Below are positions 52,714 through 62,531 of a stretch of 64,000 nt of DNA, in pieces. The position numbers and the translations under genes are program-made. The stretch is from contig NC_081182.1 of assembly GCF_029867415.1 (NCBI RefSeq), forward strand, positions 7,355,213-7,419,212, written 5' to 3'. The number at the start of each line of letters is the position of its first letter. The first letter of the stretch is position 1. Source of the stretch: Vicia villosa. Taxonomy: Eukaryota; Streptophyta; Magnoliopsida; Fabales; Fabaceae. The notes under the pieces are model-generated. The model worked only from the letters and a program-made list of their open reading frames with translations, did no database searches and had not been told where the DNA came from.

Positions 52714-55700
52714 TGTCGCACGCTCGCGAAATGATAAACAGAGTCGCCACCAATATATTTATCCCAAAGAGGGAAAGGAATATCAGAAAACCTGGAATAA
52801 AGAAAGGATAAGAAAAGGTCTTGCGACCAAAGATCGGGTAAGAAGTCGGTTACGCAAGGGGAAGGTATTAGCACCCCTCACGTCTGTGGTATTCCACAGG
52901 ATCCACTTATGTTTGTTCTATTCTAAGGGTGTATAAATCTATAGCTTAATTACTAAGGGAATGCATGCAAATGAAAGAAAAGAAACACGGGGAAAATAAG
53001 GTTTATAAATAGTTGTGCTCGCTCAGGCCCCGCGACCCAATGCCTACGTATCCTTTTCAGGAATCAGAGCGTCGTAGTTCGGCTCTTTAGTTTTTGTTTG
53101 TTTTTGTGTTTTTTAGTTGAACAGTTACATTCGCACTCCGCTGCTCGACCTCTGGAGTCTTAAGCTGGGAATGGAGCGGAAATAACGTGTCCGATTAGGA
53201 GAAAGAATGCCCTGAAGGCAAGAGAAAGAATGCCTCGGAGGCAAGAGAGAGAAGAGAGAAAATTGGTTTGTGTCTTTTAGGTGTAATTCCATGATGGACA
53301 AAAACCCACTACAAGGCTTCGCATCACTTCCTTACTTTGTTTAGGTTTAAGCCTTTATTAGATATTTTGAAATATTTTTGGTTGGGTGTCTTTTAAGGGA
53401 AATTAATTTGTGACTTGAATCATGCCTAAAAAGAGTTTTTTTCGAATATTTAGAGAATGCACATCGAGGCCTACGCCACAATCGTTTCTCTAAACAGTGG
53501 TTAAGAAATACACCGAGGCCTACGCCTCAATCATTTCTCTTCCGCTAAGTGGGAAAGAACATACATCGAGGCCTACGCCCCAATCATTTCTTTCACACTA
53601 AAAAAAGGCATTAGCATGATTCGCGTCGTCCTTTATTAATGTTTTTAAAAAAGTTGAAAAGAAAAAGGAGAAGAAAACTAGCCTAAAATGAATAACTAGC
53701 CTAAGTGTTTAAAAGGGAATTTCTAGATCCTAATGTTATCATGGTTTCTACCTAAAGTTAGGAATTAAAGAGACATGAAAATAAAGTCACATTAGAAGCA
53801 AAAATTGAGAATGGTACAATGGTACAAAATCACACATAAGCATGAAATAACAAGTCAAGATATAGCACAACATTGATTAAAAGGACTATTTATTATTGAT
53901 TTTATATGGAAAGGAAATGAATTACAAATCAATTAAGAGACTAAAACAAATAGCCTAAAACTAATATTTTTATGCACATTTTTATGTGTCAAAAATTGTA
54001 TTACAAATCTAAACATTAGTGGAAAAATTAGCAATTGATCAACTAAAAGAAAATGGCAAAAAACTAATTAAAAGTAAATTGAAGATTAAAAAGAACCGGG
54101 GGGTGAAAGCTGAACTCATGGGTGTGAAAAGTAGTGCAGGCGCTGGGCCCAAAAGTTTGGTTTTTTGTTCAGATTTTGCTTAGTGTCAAAAACGATGCAC
54201 TGGGCCACAGGGGGTGAGAAAAGCAATTTCGTATGGCCCAAAGAAGTTTTATTGTGACAGTTTTCTCTTATGTCAAAAATGAAGACAATGGGCCAGGGGT
54301 GTGTGCTAGCAGTTACGGCCCAATAGTGTTTAGACCCAAGCTCGGATTTCATTCAACATCCATTAATCAGATTGATTCACATTAACCTCATTAATCATAT
54401 CAACTTAAACCTTACATTAAAACTTATTTACTAATTAATTCAGACTTTATTATATTAAATAACAAATTTAATTAAACAAATTAAAAAAAGATAAAAGAAA
54501 TAGAAAGAGGAATTAGGGTTCGTTCATTGTGACCTTTGGGATTTTTGAAGGTCAGACCTTCTTCTTCATACACTAAACGCGGCGGCGGCGGAGGCTCCTT
54601 CTTCGTCCTTCCCTGATGGGTTTCCGATCAAAGCTTCACCGTGACCGCTTCCGGTCATCGCGAGTCACAACACAAAACCATAATTCGTTCCCTCTCTCAA
54701 TCAAAGACTCGCGGCGGCACTATCTTCCCTCTCCTCCGATCATGACCTAACGCCACCATAAACGACACATCCTCCTTCCTATCTGTTTCGATGCAAGACC
54801 CCTCCAATCCTACCTCACAACGCAAACCCTAAAATCTTGAAGCGCGAATTGAGAATGGCCGATGAGGAAAACAAGAGTGGAGGTAATATTAAGCATCCAT
54901 GAGTCTTCTGATTCTTCTTTTCTTCTTCTTTGTGTCGATTCTGAATGCCTCTTTTTTGTCCTGCTGATTTTCTTTGTTGAATGATTGTTGTCGTTGAATG
55001 TGGATTCCGATGCAGGTTGATAATGATATTACTGCTTGATGAAGATTTTCAGAGTTGAAGAATCAAGATGATGAACGAAATTGTTAAACTGAAGGTGAAT
55101 TTGCAGATGAGGATGAAGCTGATTTAAGATGGTGTTGACTTAAGAAGATGAAGAGGAAGCTTTTGAGGTTTTCTGGTTTTTTATTGCAGAGAGGTGAAGA
55201 TTGAGATTTCAGAGTTTGAATAGAAGTGAAGGAGAAGATGATTGAGAATTCATGGAGATTGGTGAAGATGATGAATCAAGAGAGGAGAAGATGATGAATC
55301 AAGAGAGGAGAAGATGGTGATGAAGTGAAGAGAGGACCCTGAAGAATGGATCAGTGTTCAGTTATATAGAGTTTGTAGGTTAGTCACTCTTCTCAATTTT
55401 TGATTTTCTGTTAGTTAGGAGTTAGTTAGAGAATCTGTTAAGTTTGGAAAGTGGTTAGAGTTTGTTAGGATGTGTAACTGTATTCTGTTAGTGGTTGTTT
55501 GTGTAGGAAAGTCAGGGGTTAATACAAAGTGATGGTTTTAAAGGGAGAATTCTAAACAGTTAGCTGTTAGTTTGTGTATAGGGCCTGTTAGTGAATATAT
55601 GGGGTTTTGAGGGTAACTGAAGTGAGTTAGAAATTGGACAATAGATTACGTGGTATGTGATTAATGTATGAATGCCTTGATGTATGTAGGTATGTGAGTT

Positions 55701-56883
55701 TGTGACTGAATGTGGCAGGTTTTGAATGGATATGCAGGTCATAATTAATGCTAGCAAAGACATGGTTTGAAAGGCATATCGAGGGGCTGTTAGGATTGTT
55801 CCTTTTTTGTTTATGCTAAGCTTTGCTTTGGGCTGACTGTATGTTCTGATGTTAATGCAGGATGCAAGTGCGACTCGAAACGGTTTGGAGGTACCTTTGA
55901 ATTTGCTAGGTTGCTGCAGATTGAAGATGGTATTGAGAATACCCAGTGGATTGAAGGTTGAAGAGGAGCATAGTTTAGCATAAGCTTTCCTTTTGTATTT
56001 CTTTTTTTGATAGAATGTAATGGTGAAAATACTTTAACTTGATTTCTGTGTAAATATGGATGAATTTTGAATGGTGTAATGTTTGATTTATATGTGTATA
56101 GGGCCTTGTATATATTGTAATGAGGTGCACTGTCTAATGTATGAAATATGATACAGTTGGTTATGTAACAAGAGTTAAACTGGCATATGATGGCCTTCAC
56201 CATGTGATATAACTCAATCAGGTCTTGAGAGTATAATTAAATATGATAATGGTATTTGTATAGTTATATGAAATGTAAAATGGGTGAATATGGTTTGTAA
56301 AATGAAAGAAATAAATTTAAGATGTCAGACTGAACCCAAGGACCAAGAGTCAGAATTTTAGGGGCAATGGTCGAATGTTGATCATAAAGTCAACCAATGA
56401 GGAATGTATATAATATTTTTGTTTGGCCTTTTTTGTGTACCAGAATGGTGACATTTGGTAGACATAGTTCCATAATAATTAGAACACTCCTGATTGAATC
56501 TTAAATTCATAATAACTCGTCCTCGAAGCAACTTTAATATGCATAAGACCTTGGCTTGATGTATCAGAAGATAGATAAACTCATCATTCTACTCACAAAC
56601 CATGAGTCACTTCCTGTATCTTGATCAACTTTAGGAATACCCTTGATTTGATGAAAGGCAGAATAGGGACGATATAGTCAGAGAATATCACAACACATCT
56701 TGTTCAGATGATGACCTCAAATACGTGAATATTTGCAAAGACCCCATCCTTACATCCATGATCCTTACTCTCATTTCCCGCTTAGTGATAAATGCATGAT
56801 TTTATTGATGACCTAAGGTGTAAATGAATGAGATATGTAGGCCAATTAAGAATAATTAGATGGGCAAATTTTGGGGTGCAACA
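52714..56883. mobile_element. Inner Ogre-like solo LTR, nested in the outer one
   Basis: It starts TGTCGCACGCTCGCG and ends AATTTTGGGGTGCAACA; the target duplication ATGGC is exact at 52709-52713 and 56884-56888. Length 4170 bp. Its start aligns with the outer LTR (CAGAGTCGCCACC, then TTATCCC) and both end GGGCAAATTTTGGGGT, so the two are related subfamilies. It holds a GAAGATGA-rich stretch (about 55000-55330) and a GGC-rich patch near 54580, with no transposon proteins. Confidence 0.75.
53459..53600. repeat. Three-copy imperfect tandem repeat in the inner LTR
   Basis: CGAGGCCTACGCC followed by CAATCNTTTCTCT recurs three times, at about 53464, 53512 and 53567 (period about 50-57). It is non-coding. 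Confidence 0.75.
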
Positions 56884-58892
56884 ATGGCATGATAGTACAT
56901 CATAAAGCACCGGATCCCCAGAACTTTCTAAACACGCGCGCGCCAAAAAATTGGTTTGAACCAGCCAATCGGACGATGACACCTCATCGTCTTCTCCATT
57001 TAAACCCTGCAGATCACCTTTTACACCACTTCTGTAAATGCGCTGTAATAGGTCCATGTTTTTTACACCTGCACAAACCAAGAACCACCAAAAACGCAAC
57101 GGAAATTGTGCGCGACTAGTCTAATGTGATCGTCCAGAGATCACGAGTTCGATGGTACCATAATTTTGGCTTAATTTTTCCTCTATACAAAAAACCCCTT
57201 TTGAATCCTAAAAAACCCTAACTATGGAGTTATGAGCAAAACAACATATAAATGAAATTAACTCTCCAGAATCGTTCAGTAGGTCACATAGAACAAATAT
57301 ATACAATTAGATTTGATTATGCATGCGTGTGTTATGCGAATCGAAGAGAGAAAGAAAGGCAAACCGTGATGCTTTTAGTGGTTGATTCCGAGCGTTTCAA
57401 CCTTGGAGAATGGTTGGGAATTGTTCAGGAACCTTCAAGGAATGAATTGAGATCACTTGCGACACCTGAATTGGCTTTAAACTCAGAATTGGGGTTTGAG
57501 TTTTTTGGAGAATTTTTGTGCTCGTGATTGGAACTCCTTGGCTGCAGAAATCCTCCACCCTAGCATCTGGCCTTGATCAGTATATATATGAGATTGATTA
57601 GGGCAAATAAAATTGAAGGAAATCTCTTTGAATCAAGAATTCAATGTGATGAAAATTTGATTGAAATTATGAAGAAATTTTCCTTAATTATGGCTCAATT
57701 TCAATCTTTTTCCACCAATCCTTTTGTGCATGAAATTTGTATCCAATATTGTGTTTAAATGATGATTGAATTGATTGGAAATAGAATCAAATCAAATTTC
57801 TTGTTATTTACATGATTTATTTTGATTTTTAATCACTTTTAATATGAAAAAAATTCATAATAAATCACATAATTCAAGTAAATTCGTGGAAATTGGTTAT
57901 TGGGCTTTAGATGACTTGTGGATCAAGGTTGAATAAAAATATCTTAGGCCCATTTGCAAAAATATTCAAATTTCTTCACATTTTTCCCCCCAAAATAGTC
58001 CAACTTTGACAAGGTCTATCTCCCTCAATTTTTGAGGTATGGAAGTGTTCTAAGACTTTTTAGAAACCTTAGAGAGTCCTCTAACCAGTGTCTTTGGTCT
58101 CATATCAAAATGATTTTCCATTCTCCTTGTGTGTCCTTTTGAAAAAAGTGACTTTTTGTTGACTTTTGAAAAGGACCTATAATGTTTTGATCCATATCTC
58201 TCAAATGAAACATTTTTAAACTTGGCACGTGAGAGACAAAATTGTAGAGAATTCAATTTCCTTCAAAATGAGCTTTGGATGGAAAATTTATGATGTTCTA
58301 TGTGGGAGTTATGGTTAGTCAAAGTTCAGTTGACTTTCTCCTATACAAACCCTAGTTTAGAAACTTTTGATTTGTTGATTTATGATCTTTCCCTGATGAA
58401 CCATGATCAATTCTTGATCAAATGGTGAATGATACTTCAATATGAGGATCTTGACAAAAAATCAGGAGTTTTGACTTAACTTTGACCACAGTTGACTTTT
58501 AGGTTAACCTAGTCGACTGTTGACTTTTTGAACAATTGAGTGACCAATTATTTGAGATGAGACTTGATACTTGTCATGGAGATGATGTGAGATATATTGA
58601 GCCATATGAGATGTCTTGGAGCCATTGATTCACTGATTTTCCTTTGAATAAACCAAACCTTAGTTTCAGTGCCTTGCATAGGAGAGTGTGTCTAGAAGCT
58701 TTGTGTATTGATTTGAATTTGAATAAGAAAAATAGTATGGGCAAATTTTGGGGTATGACACTTGCGCGCCTTAGTAAAACAGAGAAGACCGAGATGGTGG
58801 TTAACGCCCCAGACTGCTTTCAGGATGATCGACTGACCCCATAAACCAACACGGGTCTTTTCAGCATGCTTTGACCTCACTCGCACGCTTTC

Positions 58893-59013
58893 TAGAAAAC
58901 TTCTTAGAAGGTCACCCATCCCAATACTACTCCAAGTCAAACACGCTTAACTGTGGAGTTCTTATGAAACGGGCTACCGAAAAGAAGATGCATCTTGTTA
59001 GTATAGGTAGTAC
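58893..59013 (-). other. 5S-rRNA-like segment in Cassandra LTR (well preserved)
   Basis: The minus strand reads AAGAACTCCACAGTTAAGCG, TTGGAGTAGTATTGGGATGG and GGGTGACCTTCTAAGAAGT, closely following plant 5S rRNA from about base 45 to its 3' end, including box A/C promoter region sequence. The 5' third is diverged. It marks the element as Cassandra and may retain pol III promoter elements. It is not an rRNA gene. Confidence 0.8.
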
Positions 59014-59173
59014 CCATCAATCCTTATAAGTTTTCCTTCAACCATGCAGTCTCATACCTACACGGCCTCAGAATTCCTCTCATTCCGATGTGGCGACCAC
59101 CCTAGCCCTCTTCGACCTCAAGTGTTACATGCAGTGTAACCACCCCCCGCCTTCTTCGGCCTCGGGTGTTACA

Positions 59174-59520
59174 GAAGTCGCCAAAAAGAATAATGTTGCT
59201 TCAGTATGGGCAAAACATGAGTCATTGTATATGACTAAGTCTTTGGCTCATTGGTTGTGTCTAAAACAACAACTCTATTCATTCTGAATGGTGGAGAACA
59301 AATCCATAGTGGAGCAGTTGACAGAATTTCACAATATTATTGATTATATTGAGAATATCGAGGTGAAGATTGATGATGAGGACAAGACCCTACTCCTGTT
59401 GAGCTTATTACCTAGATCCTTTGAGCATTTTTAATATGTCTTTCTATATGTTAAGAAATGTACTATTATCTTGGAATGTACTATTACTTTTAAGATTGAT
59501 GATAATGGTTCATAAGTGCC
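59174..59520 (+). pseudogene. Copia B gag, second fragment
   Basis: Resumes the gag cut at 50513: EVAKKNNVASVWAKHESLYM, LAHWLCLKQQLYSF, a stop, then MVENKSIVEQLTEFHNII and DEDKTLLLLSLLPRSFEHF. This is the classic copia gag core (LESLYMTKSLAHRLxLKQQLYSFRM). Stops replace an Arg after YSF and a residue after SFEHF. Both flanking halves and the GAAGT duplication show that it was one gag before the insertions. Confidence 0.85.
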
Positions 59521-60540
59521 AAAATGTCATTATTTTGAGTATATATTTGTGGCACTTATCGATTCTATTTTTTTGGTTTTTGTAATAAAATACCAACTTT
59601 TGTGTAAATATTCACATAATTGAGTTTTGATTCATTTTATGTACCATTTGATAGTTTTTCCTTTATTTTATAGGTATTTATTCATATCGGAGTCTCGAGG
59701 AATAAAGTGTCGAAGGCACGCCTTCGAATACGCAGTTTTGGAGCAATAAAAGGGAAATTCTACAGAAGCTCGCTAAGCCAAGCTGAAGTGTGCTTGGATA
59801 GTCACAAAATAGAGAAACATAGTTTTTCATAGCTCGCTTAGCAAAGTCATCTCGCTAAGCGAGGTTTCATTTATTGTACTAGATATTTTAGGGATTAAGT
59901 ATAGCTCGCTCAGCCATCCTGGCTCGCTTAGTGAGCCTGCACATATTTTGTTTATATTCTCTTCATTTGTAACATTCTAGGTTATGGGGTTTGGGGGATT
60001 TTTGCTCTATGCTAGGGATTTGAGTTGCTTTAGAGGTAAACTTCTTGAATCCTTATCTAGGATGATTATCTGTTAGTTTTTGAACTCTAGAAATAGATTT
60101 AGAGCTGACAATCACTTGTGTATCTGTCCTTAATGCTTTCGTGTTTGAGCGGCGCACGAGAAATTGCCAACGCGAGAATACGAATGTTCTCGCGACTTTG
60201 CGTTAGAGATAACCTTGGTTGTGAGTTGATCTCGTAGGTGCTCAAGAGATGGACACTGATGTGAGAGATATGTGATAACATTGATGAGTATCGTAGGTTG
60301 AGTATAACTGGTCGTTGAGTTTAAGTTTGTGAGAAGTAAATTATATGCAATGCTTGATAAATCTTATCTTTCCGAAGAATGAATTCTTTTGTGTTGATAT
60401 TTACTTTTCCGTTTTTATACTTTTATCCATTTAAACCCTAGCTCGAAAACATAGAAACCGTTGAATGACATTCTACACCATCTCTGTGGACACAATAAAT
60501 TTCCGGATAAATATTTCCAAATCTTTTGTTGTTTGCCCTA
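59521..60540 (+). repeat. Solo-LTR-like gypsy fragment with CTCGCTAAGCGAG motifs
   Basis: It begins near ATAAGTGCCAAAATGTCATT and GTGGCACTTATCG and ends near CATCTCTGTGGACACAATAA, wording shared by LTRs of several legume gypsy elements. Between 59770 and 59940 are five GCTCGCTAAGC / CTCGCTTAGC / TCGCTAAGCGAGG motifs. Both edges are approximate; TATTTCCAAATCTT occurs at 60511 and 60539. No genes. Confidence 0.5.
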
Positions 60541-60851
60541 TTTCCAAATCTTCTGGGAGTAAGACTGATGTCAAAGCAACTTACTTGGTTGGTAGAGAGT
60601 TCTTTTAGATATGGCGGTGAAAAGTGAAAACTCAATTTAAGATGGAGTTTCCTACTATAGATACTAGTAATAGTGAGAAAACAATTATAGAGGCCTATGA
60701 TTATCATTTGACTCGTGATAAGTTAAGGAGGAATATTGTAACATCTCAAAGGGGCGGGTATGAGAGTTTTGGATGTTATGCTTTAAATGTAGCTTGTGGG
60801 TTTGTCAGATTACCTAAGCTTCAAGGGTGTGAATCTGATCAAGATTGTTAA
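60541..60851 (+). pseudogene. Copia B fragment, integrase-RT junction
   Basis: The frame reads IIEAYDYHLTRDKLRRNIV then GGYESFGCYALNVACGF, matching the linker before RT in this copia lineage (usual TYHLARDRxRRxIxPPxRY). It stands where protease, integrase and RT should be, so a large deletion accompanied the LTR before it. Nothing recognisable follows to 61089. Confidence 0.6.
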
Positions 60852-61092
60852 ATAATGTTTTAAAATGGTAGAGAGAAACAGGGTAGTTGGTGGTTAAATT
60901 CACATCACCACAGTTTCAAGTCAATATAGAGATTGTTGAAGCGTGTCTTAAAACCTTTGTTAATGAAGAGAAAGAAACCATATTTTGAGATTGCCAAAAA
61001 TTCAAGAAGTCGAAAAGCAACCAAAATTCAAAGGTTCGCGGATATCGAATTTGGTCGATTCGATTTGCAGATCCGTTTATTTAATGTTAGAA

Positions 61093-62494
61093 CACTACAA
61101 GAAAAATGGTCCCAAACGACGTGATTTTGTGACGTGCATTGCATGTGGGAAAAAACATGAGTTCCGACGTGAAAACCATGTCACTATGTTATTTTAATAA
61201 TTAATAATCAGAATCACGTAATCACATGGGGAGTCAGAGAATAATAATTTAAAAAAATACTTGTGACGTTTTATCCACGTCGCAACAATTAAAATAAAAT
61301 TTCACACCTTGAGATCCGTAAAGTAAAGTGGTGGGAAAATGAAAAAATTCAAATTTAAAAATAGTGTAGTGTTTTTCACGTCGGAAACTATAGTCTCTGA
61401 CTTTGAAGTGACATATGCAGACTATGGCAGGTGAGAATAGTAATTTGCATGACTGTTAGGTAGCTAGCGACGTGACATTTCAGACAGAAACTAGCGACGT
61501 GTACTACACGTCGGAACTTTTTAAAAGCTTTTGACCGTTTAAAGTTTTGCGACGTGTACTAAATTCCAGAAGTTAGCGTCTTGACTAGCACGTCGGAACT
61601 TTTTTAAGACTTTAATTTTTTCACCGTTTAAACGTTTGTGACGTGGAATCAATGTCAGTAATTACTGACATGACAATCACGTCGCTAGTTTCCCCATATA
61701 TTCTCTTTCACGAACCCTCTTCCCCTCCCCCATTTCATTCAACATTTTTCCCTCTCTCACACTTTCAGTAACCCTCTCTCACAACATTTCTCTCCTCTCT
61801 TCTCTCATTTCTCTCTTCACTTCTACCCATTTCAGATTCACTTCTACCCATTTTTCTCCTCTAAGTTTTATTTTGTCTTTTATTTCTTAAGGTATGTTGT
61901 TTATAATTATATTTTATATTTAGTTTATTATTATTATTTGAAATTGATTTTTGATTCTAATTGAGTTTAATTTTTTTCTTCAAGAGTTTGAAGTATAATT
62001 TGAAGATTGTGGAGATTGAAGAATTGAACTAGAAGATTGAAGGAGTTAAAGAAGAGGTATTTTTATAATTTTAAATTTGCTATATTAATTAGATTGTTGG
62101 TAGATTTAAATTAGATTGTTTTTTCTGTAATATTTGTGTTAATATATAGATAAATATTATGTTTTTTCTGAAATTTTTGTGATATATTAATTAGATTATT
62201 GAATATTATTAGTATAATGTATTATGTAATATTGTGATAATATATAAATATTATGTTTTTTCTGAAAATTTTGTGATATATTAATTAGATTATTGAATAT
62301 TATTAGGTTAATATAGTAAATAATAGATAAATATATTTGTTTATAATAGAAAAATATATATTTTTTAAATAAAACAGATTATGTCTTTTATTTTTAAATC
62401 TATAATATTAGTAGTATTAAACATAATTTATATATATGTAAGTTATTATATATAATTAAACATAATTTATATATGTAGTAATATAGACAACATT

Positions 62495-62531
<37 letters not shown>

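Larger units (their letters stand above)
50535..58760. mobile_element. Outer Ogre-like solo LTR (about 4.05 kb without its insert)
   Basis: It starts TGTAATACGGTG and ends AATTTTGGGGTATGACA. The target duplication CTTGC is at 50530-50534 and 58761-58765. Within the first 60 bases is AGAGTCGCCACCGACTTTTA, and CACCCTTTGCATCCATGG follows at about 50705; I recognise both from Ogre-type LTRs of pea relatives. No gag, pol, primer site or second LTR is present. Its length after removing 52714-56888 is about 4051 bp, so it is best read as one giant LTR left by LTR-LTR recombination. Short frames inside are not genes. Confidence 0.72.
50518..59173 (-). mobile_element. Cassandra solo LTR, split by later insertions
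   Basis: Minus orientation. The LTR pieces are 50518-50526 (plus strand TGTAACGCC) and 58801-59173 (to GGGTGTTACA). The target duplication GAAGT flanks it at 50513-50517 and 59174-59178. The intact 5S-like core is at 58893-59013. Between the pieces lie a 43-base copy of nearby gag sequence and the Ogre-like LTR at 50535-58760. Excluding insertions the LTR is about 380 bp. There is no second LTR, so it is a solo LTR. Confidence 0.82.

Noticed and set aside
54580..55330. A captured host gene in the inner LTR (GGC-rich patch, then GAAGATGA-rich stretch)
   Set aside because: No open reading frame or splice structure supports a gene; such composition is compatible with LTR leader sequence.
52457..57758. 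Many ORFs of 60-130 codons in the Ogre-like LTRs
   Set aside because: They are scattered over all frames with no transposon or host domains; the units are LTRs with exact target duplications.
61093..61690. A gene in the CGACGTG-rich region
   Set aside because: The motif density matches CACTA subterminal repeats and the frames are short and broken.
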